A DNA stretch of 64,000 bases from an uncultured Alteromonadaceae bacterium (GTDB taxonomy: Bacteria; Pseudomonadota; Gammaproteobacteria; Enterobacterales; Alteromonadaceae). The notes under the pieces are model-generated. The model worked only from the letters and a program-made list of their open reading frames with translations, was not told where the DNA came from and searched no databases. Numbering within the stretch: position 1 is the stretch's first letter; each line of letters opens with the position of its first letter. The position numbers and the translations under genes were made by a program. The stretch is from the NCBI GenBank assembly GCA_913056495.1, contig CAJXMO010000011.1, positions 1-64,000 on the forward strand. Reading direction: 5' to 3'. This document shows positions 39,510 to 49,233 of the stretch, piece after piece.

Positions 39510-40922
39510 TTACAATACAAAATAAACCCAGCCAGAGACAATCAAAGCAAGCATAATATTAAGCACAACCCCTTCTTTTACCATGGTTTTTATCGCAAAT
39601 TTATCTGCGCCATACACGATTGCATTAGGCGCGGTTGCCACCGGCAACATAAACGCACAACTTGCGCTAATGGCAGCAGGCACCATTAATAATTTTGGAT
39701 CCACATCAGCCGCCACGCCTGCCGCCGCCAACACAGGCATTAGCAAAGTAGTGGTGGCTGTATTACTGGTAATTTCAGTAATAAAAGTCACAGAAAGGCA
39801 AATTAGCAGAATCATCAAATAGGCCGGCCAGTCTGTCAGGCCAGTTAATAGCTGACCTAATAATTCACTTAATCCGCTGGCATCAAATGCTTTAGCGATG
39901 CAAATCCCACCGGCAAATAAAAGCAACATTCCCCAGGGAATATCTGTCGCCGTTTTCCAGTCTAACAAAAAAGCTCTTTTCCCCACTTGTTGAGCGTTTG
40001 CGACTGTTCGCCCAGAGGGCATTAAAAACATGAGTAACACGCCCAAAAGTGCAACCGAGCTATCACCGACTTCCGGATTATTAATTAACCCCGACCAACC
40101 ACCAAAAGGTTCCGTTCTGAATATCCAAAGCATAGCAACCAAACCAAAAATCAGAAGTACGCGTTTTTCAGCAGATGTCCAGTCATTTACCTCGGGCAGA
40201 TCAAGTTCAACTTGTTTATCCAAACCTCTTCCCAGCCAGAAAGCCATACAGGGGATTGCCAACAGTACCACAGGAAGACCCACTTTCATCCATTCAATAA
40301 AACTAACTTCTTCCCCAAATTGCGCTTGATAAACCGCCGCAAAAATAACGTTTGGCGGTGTGCCAATTAAAGTCCCTACACCACCCACACTGGCGGCATA
40401 TGCAATCCCCAGCAAGAGTACAACCCCAAACCTGGGTTGATTACAACTGGCCGCAATGGCAACCACCATAGGCAATAACATTAACGTCGTTGCTGTATTG
40501 CTCACCCACATACTTAAAACAGCAGAGGTGATCATAATACCGAACAGAATTTTTCTAGGCTCAGAACCGCCAAATAAAGTGATCAGACTAACCGCCAGAC
40601 GCTTATGAACACCACTTTTTTCCATAGCTTTGGACAACATAAAGGCTCCCATCAAGAGCAAAATAACATGGCTGCCAAGCGAAGAGGCTGCCGCTTTATG
40701 ATCTAAAATGCCAAATAACGGAAATAAAATAATAGGCACCAGAGAGGTAACAGGTATGGGTAAGGCTTCAGTCACCCACCAAACCGCGGTCAGTACAGTG
40801 ATGGCAATGGTGATAATTATCGTCACAGGCAATTCAAAAAGGTAAGCAAGTATCCAAGCTAATATGGCAATTAAAGGCGCCATACTGATATATAAAAGAC
40901 TGGGGTTTGATTCTGTTTTCAT
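39510..40922 (-). CDS. DASS-family sodium:dicarboxylate symporter
   Basis: A 470-residue inner-membrane transporter of the SLC13/DASS family with about 11-12 helices. The two signature sodium/substrate hairpin motifs SNTATTLMLLP (about 140-150) and SNTATTTLLMPVL (about 387-399) are present, as are VTSLVPIILFP and GTPPNVIFA. Imports di- or tricarboxylates (succinate, malate) or related anions with Na+; the exact substrate is unknown. A sodium-coupled carrier fits a marine organism. Confidence 0.92.
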   Translation of the reverse strand: MKTESNPSLLYISMAPLIAILAWILAYLFELPVTIIITIAITVLTAVWWVTEALPIPVTSLVPIILFPLFGILDHKAAASSLGSHVILLLMGAFMLSKAMEKSGVHKRLAVSLITLFGGSEPRKILFGIMITSAVLSMWVSNTATTLMLLPMVVAIAASCNQPRFGVVLLLGIAYAASVGGVGTLIGTPPNVIFAAVYQAQFGEEVSFIEWMKVGLPVVLLAIPCMAFWLGRGLDKQVELDLPEVNDWTSAEKRVLLIFGLVAMLWIFRTEPFGGWSGLINNPEVGDSSVALLGVLLMFLMPSGRTVANAQQVGKRAFLLDWKTATDIPWGMLLLFAGGICIAKAFDASGLSELLGQLLTGLTDWPAYLMILLICLSVTFITEITSNTATTTLLMPVLAAAGVAADVDPKLLMVPAAISASCAFMLPVATAPNAIVYGADKFAIKTMVKEGVVLNIMLALIVSGWVYFVL

Positions 40923-41000
40923 TCTGATTCGAATAAATCAAGTAAGTGATTTATTCAGTCTAGCGCAATTTTTAACAAACTCAGCTTATTCATATCTATA

Positions 41001-41043
41001 TATACCCGTGCTACTTCAAGCATATTGAGGTAGCACGGGTATA
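41001..41043. terminator. Long hairpin between the SSS and DASS genes
   Basis: TATACCCGTGCTAC (41001-41014) pairs perfectly with GTAGCACGGGTATA (41030-41043), and the arms extend inward through CTTCAA / TTGAGG. No T tract follows on the minus strand, but AAAA follows on plus. It is 118 bp after the SSS gene stop and may be a terminator or a REP-like repeat. Confidence 0.55.
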
Positions 41044-41161
41044 AAAACAGCTTGCGTGATATTGACTTAAATTCAGTTATTTTCAATTAGCAAGCTGTAG
41101 GTCGTTTAAGCATTGAAGGTAAGATGTCACTCATAATCAAGCTAAAAAGCTCGTAGCTCAA

Positions 41162-42769
41162 CTAAATGAGCCACAATAAGCCTAATAACAAACAAAACCA
41201 AATAAGTAATAACAGGCTTCGCTGAGGCCAGTTTAGTTCAGATTCCCGCTGCAGATAGGCCCGCGCGGTATCGGGCTTAAGTCCGGATAGCAGCGGATTT
41301 GCTTGCATGAAACTGAGCAAATAAGCCACAACAAAGCTAATAAAACAGCCAAATACATTCCACCACAACCAGGAAATTTCAGGTAAATATAACCAACAAA
41401 GCGCATTAGACAGGATCCCGGCTAACAACCCGGTAACAGCAGCCTTTCCCCCAACCCGTTTTGCAAAAAAGCCTAATAAAAATACGGCCAAAATAGGCCC
41501 ATTCGCAAGCGAGCCGATTTTATTAATCGCTTCCAGCACGGTAGGTGCAATATCGCCAACAAAAAAAGCCATCACTAACGTAATTACGCCCCAAATACTG
41601 GTAATCCAACGCGAATAAATCAGCTCCTTTTTATCTGACCAATGTCCTTTATGAAAACGTCTGACAAAATCTTCCATTGTGGTCGCACTCAATGAATTCA
41701 GTACCGAATCCAGTGACGACATGGCTGCGGCAAACAGAGCGACCAAACTCAGGCCAACTAAACCCACTGGCAATGAATTAATCATATACAGAGGCACAGC
41801 TAGATTATACTCAGGTACGCCATTTTCAACCGGTAAGGCGGCAATAAACTCGGGTGACTTTGATGCATAAACCGCAATCCCCACACCAACAAAACAATAG
41901 AGCAATACCAGAGGAAAACGCAAAACCCCGTTCAGGAATAAAGCACGATTCGTCGTATCAATATTGGCTGTGCTCAACTGTCTTTGAACCTGACTCTGGT
42001 CACAACCATAATAAGAAACATATAAAAACAAACCACCGAATAACATTGGCCAGAAAGCAAATGTTTGACCATCGCCCAAACCATGATTAGCAAAATCTAG
42101 CGCCAACTTTCTGTCTTGCTCAAAACTTTGCCAGACAGCAGAAAAACCACCGAGTTCAGAAAGTAAAAAGACAAATACCAATATCAGCATGATGACCAGA
42201 ATCAGCAGTTGAATCACATCACTATAAATAACGCCTCGAATGCCGCCCATTACATCATAAACAACCGTAAACAAGCCTAAAATTAAAACTGAATAAACAA
42301 AACCCAGACCGGTTATCAGGTCGATCACAATGGCAATACTATAAACCGTCACCGAAGTTGCAAATGCACGAATAAATAAAAATAAGCCACTTAAGGTAAG
42401 ACGGGTCGTTAAATCAAAACGTTTTTCAAGATACGCATAAACCGAGATTAGATTAAAATGGCGAAACAAGGGCATAAAAAATAATATCAGCACTATCATC
42501 GCTAATGGCACTGCGAGTTCATACTGTAGCCAAACCAGCCCGCCTCCGGCCGCAAAGGCAACAAAAGCCGGCGCACCCAATATGCTATTGGTGGAACATT
42601 GGGTCGCCATAATTGAAATTCCCACAGGCCAGGCACCTATAGTACGGCCGCCCACATAATAATCATCCCGGCTTCCCTGCCCTCGCGCTAAATAGGCCGC
42701 CAATGCAAGCAGGCCAATGCAATAAACCGCAATAATTAGCCAGTCAATCCAAGCAATATTGGCAGTCAT
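41162..42769 (-). CDS. Sodium:solute symporter (SSS/SLC5 family)
   Basis: A 535-residue transporter with about 14 membrane helices. Signatures: DYYVGGRTIGAWPVG (about 35-49), the STNSILGAPAF sodium-site helix (about 59-69), GGIRGVIYSDVIQ (about 172-184) and SLDSVLNSLS (about 358-367). Substrates of this family include sugars, myo-inositol, proline and sialic acid; none can be chosen here because no catabolic genes are adjacent. Confidence 0.92.
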   Translation of the reverse strand: MTANIAWIDWLIIAVYCIGLLALAAYLARGQGSRDDYYVGGRTIGAWPVGISIMATQCSTNSILGAPAFVAFAAGGGLVWLQYELAVPLAMIVLILFFMPLFRHFNLISVYAYLEKRFDLTTRLTLSGLFLFIRAFATSVTVYSIAIVIDLITGLGFVYSVLILGLFTVVYDVMGGIRGVIYSDVIQLLILVIMLILVFVFLLSELGGFSAVWQSFEQDRKLALDFANHGLGDGQTFAFWPMLFGGLFLYVSYYGCDQSQVQRQLSTANIDTTNRALFLNGVLRFPLVLLYCFVGVGIAVYASKSPEFIAALPVENGVPEYNLAVPLYMINSLPVGLVGLSLVALFAAAMSSLDSVLNSLSATTMEDFVRRFHKGHWSDKKELIYSRWITSIWGVITLVMAFFVGDIAPTVLEAINKIGSLANGPILAVFLLGFFAKRVGGKAAVTGLLAGILSNALCWLYLPEISWLWWNVFGCFISFVVAYLLSFMQANPLLSGLKPDTARAYLQRESELNWPQRSLLLLIWFCLLLGLLWLI

Positions 42770-42846
42770 AAAAAGGCTCCTGATATTATTTTTATTCCTT
42801 AGCTTATTTTTTAAACTATCTGATTATGAGCTTCAGGTAAAGTCGG

Positions 42847-43166
42847 CTAAGGCCTGTTGACCTTTCGCGTTCATTTTTGCAGCAGCCCGTATAGTTTTTA
42901 TACAAGGCAGAGCGATTGTAGTGTAGTGCGCTGCATAAATGAGCGATAAAGACTTTGTGCTCCTGCAAAGTCACCTTACCCCACATCCATGTGAGGCAAC
43001 GCAGTAGAAAGGCCATACGGACGCTGCCTTTCAGGTTCGTCCTGAGCGCTTCCAACTCTTTGTTGCTCGGTTTTTATATAGAATCACTATACTACAGCCC
43101 TCGCGCCGCGATTTGAAAGCGCCCAGTCAGAACAAAATTTGTACTCGAAAGATAAACAGCCCCTAG
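42847..43166. mobile_element. MITE-like repeat, copy A (320 bp)
   Basis: Ends CTAAGGCCTGTTGACCTTTCG and (complement) CTAGGGGCTGTTTATCTTTCG form imperfect terminal inverted repeats. The whole element aligns with copy B (61861-62129, opposite orientation): shared blocks include GTGTAGTGCGCT, CATAAATGAGC, CGCTGCCTTT, AGGTTCGT and AGAACAAAATTTGTAC. Copy A has about 49 extra bases (42948-42996) containing hairpin GACTTTG / CAAAGTC. CTAG-like ends suggest TA-targeting (IS630/Tc1-type) mobilisation, an inference. No protein is encoded. Confidence 0.8.
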
Positions 43167-43282
43167 TTATTTGTTAGTTAAAGGCTGTTTACTGAATAAA
43201 TGCGCAAATGGATTCATTTTATTGTCATTAAAGCTAAAATAATGGAAATGGCATTGTCTATATCAATCAGGTCTCAGAAAAC

Positions 43283-43852
43283 ATGAAACGGATTACAATC
43301 ATTAGCCTTGTTGTCGCCTTGCAAGCCTGTGCTATTCAATCAACTCCTAAAAGCCAACCGCAAACCGAACCTGTTAATCAACCCCAGTGTATTGGTTCTG
43401 TCGAATTAACGGACGAGCTGACGGCAAAATTTAAGTCAGTTCAGGATGATGAGTTACTGACAAAGGCTCTGGGTGAGCCTGATTTAGGAAAACTATGTCA
43501 GGGGCAGGTTTATCAAAGCGAAACGAAAGTTGTCTTATATAGGGCATGGAACAGTACGAATCCGAACAGCCGTTACGGGCAATGGTGGGCTTTGACTGAG
43601 CCCTCTGGCTTAGTGCGTGATTATCGCAAGGATTATGAAATCTGCTATCAGTGGTCACCTTTGGATAAACTGAGTCAGTGCACACTTAAAGCCGGAACCC
43701 GGGTGGTGATTGGCAACGGGCAAAGTGCTAAATGTTCTGATTATTTAACTTATCCGGTATCGGCCAGTCAGCAAGTATTTATTGAAGATGCTGAAAATGC
43801 AGTCATAAATTGTACTGAGTATAATGCGGTGATGAGCTGGCAGTTAGAGTAA
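43283..43852 (+). CDS. Unrecognised lipoprotein
   Basis: A 189-residue lipoprotein: signal with lipobox LQAC (Cys16), then a Gln/Pro linker and a soluble domain (about 40-188). It has seven cysteines (for example GKLCQGQVY, EICYQW, SQCTLK), suggesting disulphides in the periplasm. Not recognised. It is transcribed alone, after the MITE, convergent with the response regulator. Confidence 0.65.
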   Translation: MKRITIISLVVALQACAIQSTPKSQPQTEPVNQPQCIGSVELTDELTAKFKSVQDDELLTKALGEPDLGKLCQGQVYQSETKVVLYRAWNSTNPNSRYGQWWALTEPSGLVRDYRKDYEICYQWSPLDKLSQCTLKAGTRVVIGNGQSAKCSDYLTYPVSASQQVFIEDAENAVINCTEYNAVMSWQLE

Positions 43853-43886
43853 ATGGTTTTTTGCCCTGACTCACCCCACTAAAGCT

Positions 43887-44282
43887 TTAAACCCCTGGAA
43901 TGGGCAGTTTTAAGTTCAAGTGTGCATTAATTCTTAACATGAGTCTGACTGGACTCACGGGTTTTGTAACATAGTCTATTGCACCAGACTCAAATGCTTG
44001 AATTTCAAAAATCAGGTCACCATAGCCGGATAAAAATATAACCGGGGTATCAATAAGCCCTTCAGTTTGTTTGATTTGACGGCAGGTATCAAAGCCAGAC
44101 ATATCCGGTAAATCAACATCCAATAAAACCATATCCAGATGCTGATTTTCAATAATTTCAAAAGCCTCAGCCGCATTGCTGGCAAAATGTAAATTTACAA
44201 AGTTTTCTAATAAGCTGCACAATACACTCACTGATGAACGCTCATCGTCAACGATTAATAAGTGAGTCTGTTTGGGTTGCAT
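43887..44282 (-). CDS. Stand-alone response regulator receiver protein
   Basis: A 131-residue CheY-like receiver domain without output domain. The acidic pair is in LLIVDDERSS, the phospho-acceptor Asp in MVLLDVDLPDMSG (near residue 50), the conserved Ser/Thr in FLSGYGD and Lys in YVTKPVSP. The frame opens with GTG at 44303, but its first codons contain the ribosome binding site AAAGGAGAGG, so the ATG at 44282 is preferred. The partner kinase is not adjacent. It may act through protein-protein contact, or pair with the kinase near 12 kb (speculative). Confidence 0.88.
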   Translation of the reverse strand: MQPKQTHLLIVDDERSSVSVLCSLLENFVNLHFASNAAEAFEIIENQHLDMVLLDVDLPDMSGFDTCRQIKQTEGLIDTPVIFLSGYGDLIFEIQAFESGAIDYVTKPVSPVRLMLRINAHLNLKLPIPGV

Positions 44283-44807
44283 ATATTTGCCTCTCCTTTT
44301 CACGCATCGCGTTTTGAGTTTTATTTAATGCCGCAGCAGAATTTAGGCAAGGCAGAAATAACGAAATTTAGTAAGCTAAATGAATTATTTCTAGCGCAGC
44401 ATAAGACAATTTGGGCCTCAGCCCCAGGGCAGTGGTTATTGTAACCCTTAACTTTATTAGCGTTTGCTGATTTACACCTAGATAGATGTAAATGGTAGAG
44501 CGACGTTTGAAGCAAAGCTGAACGGACTAAACGGCACACTTTCTTCTTTATTAATGATTAAATTAGTATTGCTCAAAAATAATTTAAAGATTCACAGGCC
44601 TTAATCCTGATGAGCAAATTTAACGACTTAATCTTGACTGTTTAATCCGGGGAAGACCATGGCATGTTAAGCAGGAAAATAAGAACAAACCCAGTCCAGT
44701 TAAGTTATCGATTAAGCATAGCATTTAGCGACTTTATTTGGGTAACAGGATTTAATAATTTGAACCGATTCAAACAATTTGATTAAGGGGGGCTGATTAA
44801 AGCGTGC
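44283..44807. other. Intergenic region with a repeat-type hairpin
   Basis: 525 bp with no supportable gene (a 72-codon minus frame looks random). It contains ATTTAGGCAAGGCA followed by hairpin AGAAATAA (44354-44361) / TTATTTCT (44385-44392), with inner ATTTAG / CTAAAT, then TAGCGCAGCATAA. The same bipartite frame occurs at 38622-38687, so this is a member of a dispersed hairpin family. Confidence 0.6.
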
Positions 44808-45647
44808 TTATTCTAACTCAATCACTATTCTGTCGGATTCATGAACGGCATGCCAGCCCTTTTTATAGGTAGGTACGCTGAAAAACACTTGGTCGAAGCT
44901 GCCATCAGTTTGGGCTTTATTTAAGCCCTTTAATAACCTTGTTGCTAATATATTATTATCCGGGTGAACAAAAAAATAATAATCGGCATTGTATTTTAGC
45001 AACAGGTTTTGCTCGAGCTGCATAGTGTTAAATGTATTTTCGTCTAGCTCGCGCCAGATTTCATAAGCGCCACGAGCAATATAGTCTGCGCGTTTTACCT
45101 GTAACATCTTGGCTAAATCATCATTATCTATGGTACTCACAACCGGTAATTTATTGCGTCTGAATATTTTAGTATCTTGCCAGTGGGTGCCTGAGGCAGC
45201 GGTGAAAGCGCGCAAATCTTCAACAGAAGTCACTTGATTATATCTGGCCTGTTCCCCTTGATGAATCAGTAAAAACCGGTATTGATTCAGTTGTTTTAAT
45301 AAACTGAATTTGATCGCTTTTAATTGAGCTTCACGTTGGGCACTGGTTGTACTCCATAAAATATCTATATGTTTATTTTGTTTAAGCAGCTCACGCATCC
45401 TTTGTTTTGGTCCCAGCCATTCCTTTTCAAGTAATCGATATTCGCCATCCGATTCTACCGTTTTATCTAAAGCTAGCTTGAGAACATCAGGGAAATATTC
45501 ACCACTTAGATATCTCACCACAAGTGGTTTATTGGTTTTCTCAGCGGCAAAAGCTTTACCACTGAAATAAAGTGCTAAAGATAAAACCAGCGCGAGTAAG
45601 CTGAATAAGGTTATGACAAAACGTTTGTGGAGCACTAAATACATCAA
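44808..45647 (-). CDS. Periplasmic solute-binding-like protein
   Basis: A 279-residue exported protein: signal peptide about 1-34 (cleavage near AFAAEK), then a two-lobed fold resembling extracellular family 3 solute-binding proteins (VVRYLSGEYFPDVLKLAL, DILWSTTSAQREAQ, VKRADYIARGAYEIW, ADYYFFVHPDN). Orphan SBP-like proteins of this type are common in Alteromonadales and need not belong to a transporter; a sensory role is possible. No permease is adjacent. Confidence 0.65.
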   Translation of the reverse strand: MMYLVLHKRFVITLFSLLALVLSLALYFSGKAFAAEKTNKPLVVRYLSGEYFPDVLKLALDKTVESDGEYRLLEKEWLGPKQRMRELLKQNKHIDILWSTTSAQREAQLKAIKFSLLKQLNQYRFLLIHQGEQARYNQVTSVEDLRAFTAASGTHWQDTKIFRRNKLPVVSTIDNDDLAKMLQVKRADYIARGAYEIWRELDENTFNTMQLEQNLLLKYNADYYFFVHPDNNILATRLLKGLNKAQTDGSFDQVFFSVPTYKKGWHAVHESDRIVIELE

Positions 45648-45773
45648 CCTTGATTAATTTATTTTAAAAATTTTAAATCTAGTATAACGTCTGTTTTAAC
45701 TTTCGCGTTTGTATTTTTATTAGATGGAATTTATTTAAAACTGAACTATACCCATATAAAGACAAGCGCTATT

Positions 45774-47348
45774 TTGTCTGTAACTCAATTCGTCACACTC
45801 ATCAAGAACTGGAGCAGGGATGTGAGAAATAACTGGTCGCTGGTAATTCATGAAGTTAGCCAAACAAGCGCCATGATTTGGTTTGGGACACTTAAAAGTG
45901 ATATGCGTAAATTTGCGAAGCTTGAACTCAGGGTTTTTCAGGCTGATGCAATGGGTGCAGGGGTTGCCTCAGGCGACTTAATCAAAACCATCGAAATTGA
46001 TGGCCGTTATGATTTATCCAAACCTTTTAAAGGCTCCGGCCTGCGATTTTTTGGGATTAAACTTTTATCCGGTTTACAGCCAGCTGCTTGTTATAAGGTT
46101 GAATTGCATCGTCCGGCACAGGACATTGGTTTAGGGCAGTGTATCGATTCTCGCCAACTTAGCTACGGCACTTTTCGAACGCTACCCGAAACCCTTAAAA
46201 AGAAATCAGCAGCCAAACCACTGGTCATTGCGTTAGGCAGTTGCTTTTATCCGGATGATGATGATTATGCGGTGGGTAATGCTTATCAGGCATTATTGGC
46301 AAAAGGGGATGCTGATGAACAACCGGATATTAAATTTTTAACCGGTGACCAGGTGTATCTGGATATCGGCTTGGATTCATTATCACCTGTTTATCAAGAA
46401 GTTCAGGAGCGTATTGCGGAAGATTATGCGCTGGCCTGGCAGCGTCTTCGAAAAGTATTGCGCCATGGCGGAACCTGGATGCTGGCAGATGATCATGAAT
46501 ACTGGAATAACTACCCACATATCTCAGGTTGGAACCCTTATTTATGGATGATTCATGCCAGCGATACAATCCGTGAAGTGTGGAGAAATACAGCTAAAGA
46601 CGGTGCAACCCATGTTCAGCGTATTATACCGGTTCGCCAGTTTAACATAGCGAATCAAATTTCCTTTATGATTGTGGATGTGCGTAGTCACCGAGCAAAC
46701 TTGTCCGGCAGCCCAAATCATTGTGATGGTTTTTTGCCGGAAGCTGATTTTGACAAATTAATTAACTGGATAGGCTCGTTAAACTGTCCGGGGGTATTAG
46801 TGATGAGCCAACCCCTTATTTGTAGGCCCGGCGGTGAAAAAGACAGAAATTTGTCTGATTATAAAACTCAGTACAGCCTTTTGGTAAAAGCGATAAACAG
46901 CAGCCGGCACGATATTTTATTGTTATGCGGGGATGTGCATTATGGGCGTATTTCCAATATTAGATTAAGCGCACATGGTAAAAAATTGCACGAGATTATT
47001 GCGTCGCCGATGTCGAGTTTAACCGGGATTGATGGTCGTTTTGCAGCAAGCCGATCACGCAAAATTAATTCATTTCCGCCTTATAACATAGCGGGAATTA
47101 AGCCCCAAACCGTTGATTATCCTGATAGCTTTTGGCGGGTTTCATCCGAGCGTGTCGGTGGATTGTTTGGCATTGCTGACTATCAAAAAACTCAGGACCA
47201 TTTTTCAACACTGGCGTTTTCGCTCCATTCGACCGGGCAGATTCAGGTTGACGTTAAAACCTGGCTCGTCCAGGCCAAAAGCCGCTCAGGTAAACCTAAA
47301 AGTCAGTTTAAAAAACCGAATCAGACTTACCGTATTATCATGAGTTAA
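45774..47348 (+). CDS. PhoD-like metallophosphatase
   Basis: A PhoD/alkaline phosphatase D-type metal-dependent phosphoesterase of 524 residues. Metal-site motifs are ALGSCFYPDDDD (about 156-167), LTGDQVYLDIG (about 189-199), WMLADDHEYWNNYPH (about 240-254) and LLLCGDVHYGR (about 381-391). An N-terminal domain (about 20-140) resembles the fibronectin-like PhoD N-domain. There is no signal peptide, so it may be cytosolic. The frame opens with TTG at 45774; a GTG at 45822 behind GGAGCAGGGA is an equally good start. Substrate unknown. Confidence 0.78.
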   Translation: MSVTQFVTLIKNWSRDVRNNWSLVIHEVSQTSAMIWFGTLKSDMRKFAKLELRVFQADAMGAGVASGDLIKTIEIDGRYDLSKPFKGSGLRFFGIKLLSGLQPAACYKVELHRPAQDIGLGQCIDSRQLSYGTFRTLPETLKKKSAAKPLVIALGSCFYPDDDDYAVGNAYQALLAKGDADEQPDIKFLTGDQVYLDIGLDSLSPVYQEVQERIAEDYALAWQRLRKVLRHGGTWMLADDHEYWNNYPHISGWNPYLWMIHASDTIREVWRNTAKDGATHVQRIIPVRQFNIANQISFMIVDVRSHRANLSGSPNHCDGFLPEADFDKLINWIGSLNCPGVLVMSQPLICRPGGEKDRNLSDYKTQYSLLVKAINSSRHDILLLCGDVHYGRISNIRLSAHGKKLHEIIASPMSSLTGIDGRFAASRSRKINSFPPYNIAGIKPQTVDYPDSFWRVSSERVGGLFGIADYQKTQDHFSTLAFSLHSTGQIQVDVKTWLVQAKSRSGKPKSQFKKPNQTYRIIMS

Positions 47349-47704
47349 TGTGACTCGGATAAAATAGCTGCTGCGCCAAACCCAATTGCGTACCAAAAAG
47401 CAGAAACAACTAACATCGCCAGATAAATAAATCCAAAAGACTTTAGCAGCGTGCGAGTATGCAGCACTTTTGCTTTGTATTGAGGTTTCGGGTTGAGCCT
47501 ATCAAGCCAAATACGTTTTATCAGCCGAAAGCAGGTTTGAGCGGCGCTGCCAATTAACAGGCTTAACCAGAACGAATACGCCTGATATCCAGCGTGGATG
47601 ATGGCCGCTATGATCATAAAACCGAGCGAAAAAGCATAAATTAAGTAGGGGAAACTCATATTAGATTGCCCGGAAGGGCGGTGATTTATTTGCTCCAATT
47701 CCAT
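47345..47704 (-). CDS. Unrecognised small membrane protein
   Basis: A 119-residue protein with three hydrophobic segments (about 18-38, 44-60 and 90-113) joined by a basic loop (RLIKRIWLDRLNPKPQYKAK). No family recognised. It converges with and overlaps the end of the phosphatase gene by 4 bp. Confidence 0.55.
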   Translation of the reverse strand: MELEQINHRPSGQSNMSFPYLIYAFSLGFMIIAAIIHAGYQAYSFWLSLLIGSAAQTCFRLIKRIWLDRLNPKPQYKAKVLHTRTLLKSFGFIYLAMLVVSAFWYAIGFGAAAILSESH

Positions 47705-47975
47705 GGTGCTTAATATCCTATTGTTGTGATTATTTTTTGTTTTACTGAATTAACCCGAATTTGGGATAACAAATCCCTTTTTAGAGGTTGAATGTCATCA
47801 ATATCAATTTCTTCAAGATTATGGCTTATCCGGAGTGAATGATATGTCTAACTATTTATTCGTATACTACAAAAAGATGAGCTGAATGCCAAATATTATC
47901 TTTTGGTAATATTATCTTTTTTTAATGTAAAGTCAGGCTATGTATAGGACATACCCTAATTAACCTCAGTTGAGC

Positions 47976-49223
47976 TTAATTATTTGAATGGATACCACAC
48001 TGAAGCGCGCTTCGGTATGCTTCAATGGCCGGTAGCAAAGCCGTTAAAATGGTTGCAATAACTGTTAGCCCCAATGCTTTAATTGTGGTGACTGTAAATA
48101 AATTTGCGGATATAAATAATCCAAATTCAGTAGAAAGCCAGCCACTTAATACAATTAGATTCAGGCTAATAAACCCAATGGCAGCCAAAGCTGAACCTAA
48201 CATAAGTAAAATTGCTTCTGCTAAAATCAGTGAAAAGATCACACCCGGGCCAGCGCCCAGTATTCTCAGTACATTAATTTCGTGTTTTCTTTGCTGCATA
48301 CTGGCAAGCAGCATTGTGCTTAATCCGATAAGAGAAGCAATCAATACCAGCAAACTAATCAGTCTGAGCAGGTTTTCCAGCGTACCGGTTAATTGCCACA
48401 GCTGGGTCATTGCAACTCCGGGCAAAATCGCCATTAGCCTGTCATCTGGGTATTGATTGAGTTGACGCTGTACAGTAAAGGTTGAAAATTTAGATTTTAA
48501 GCCAAGCATAATAGCCGTGATCGAATCCGGGTGAATCCGGTCTGGATTAATTTTGGACTCATTTGCTAGAAGCTTTTTTAAATGAGGCTGTGGTAAATGT
48601 GCGGCTTCTATCCCGGCAAGGGTTACGTGAAGTGTTTTGTCGACCGGTGTGCCTGTTGGTGCCAGAATACCAGTGACAACAAAAGGTGACAGCGCGTGCT
48701 GGTTAAAACCTGTAGCTGCCACACCATGTGCAATGATGATTTTGTCACCAATTTGATAGTTTAATTTTTTGGCAACTTCATAACCGAGTACTGTCTCAAA
48801 TATACCATTAAATTTTTGGCCTGTTAAAAACGCTAGGTTTTGTTGATCGCCGTATTTATAATACTCAAAATAATCTTGGTTGGTTCCTAATACTCGGTAG
48901 CCTTTATGTGAATCACCCAGTGCAATTGGGATGGCCCAGCTTACTTGGGGATCTTGTTTGAGTTGAATGAAGCTTTGGTATTTGATTTCGTTCACCGGAG
49001 AGCCCATTCTGAAAACCGAATATAATAAAAGATTGAGTTGTCCGCTAGGGGCACCCACGATCAAATCAACCCCGTTTATGGTTCGGGCAAAGCTGTCTTT
49101 CGCTTGTACGCGAATATGTTCTACGGTCAGCAAAACAGATAAACTGATAAATAAAGCGAAAAAAGTCAATATGACAGACTGTTTTCTGGATTTAAGGCTA
49201 TGCCAGGCTAAAGAAGTAAGCAT
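47976..49223 (-). CDS. ABC transporter permease (FtsX/MacB type), zinc island
   Basis: A 415-residue permease with an N-terminal helix, a large periplasmic MacB-like domain (about 45-270) and three C-terminal helices (about 280-400) of the FtsX core, including the segment RKHEINVLRILGAG. It lies 10 bp downstream of its ATPase. The pair resembles the ABC components found next to zrgA in vibrios. These type VII-like systems usually do not import; they may drive periplasmic events that support zinc uptake. Regulation by the Zur-like box at 49986-50002 is inferred. Confidence 0.82.
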   Translation of the reverse strand: MLTSLAWHSLKSRKQSVILTFFALFISLSVLLTVEHIRVQAKDSFARTINGVDLIVGAPSGQLNLLLYSVFRMGSPVNEIKYQSFIQLKQDPQVSWAIPIALGDSHKGYRVLGTNQDYFEYYKYGDQQNLAFLTGQKFNGIFETVLGYEVAKKLNYQIGDKIIIAHGVAATGFNQHALSPFVVTGILAPTGTPVDKTLHVTLAGIEAAHLPQPHLKKLLANESKINPDRIHPDSITAIMLGLKSKFSTFTVQRQLNQYPDDRLMAILPGVAMTQLWQLTGTLENLLRLISLLVLIASLIGLSTMLLASMQQRKHEINVLRILGAGPGVIFSLILAEAILLMLGSALAAIGFISLNLIVLSGWLSTEFGLFISANLFTVTTIKALGLTVIATILTALLPAIEAYRSALQCGIHSNN

Positions 49224-49233
49224 ATAACATTCA

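Noticed and set aside
42816-43055. 79-codon minus-strand reading frame
   Set aside because: It lies inside MITE copy A and has no ribosome binding site or protein-like composition.
11347-44282. Pairing of the GAF histidine kinase (11.3 kb) with the lone response regulator (43.9 kb)
   Set aside because: Both are orphans, but nothing in the sequence links them; distance and strand give no support.
44321-44539. 72-codon minus-strand reading frame
   Set aside because: It overlaps the repeat hairpin, has Cys/Leu-rich random composition and no start signal.
47890-47925. Direct repeat ATATTATCTTTT near the end of the ABC permease region
   Set aside because: Two copies in low-complexity AT-rich sequence with no further support.
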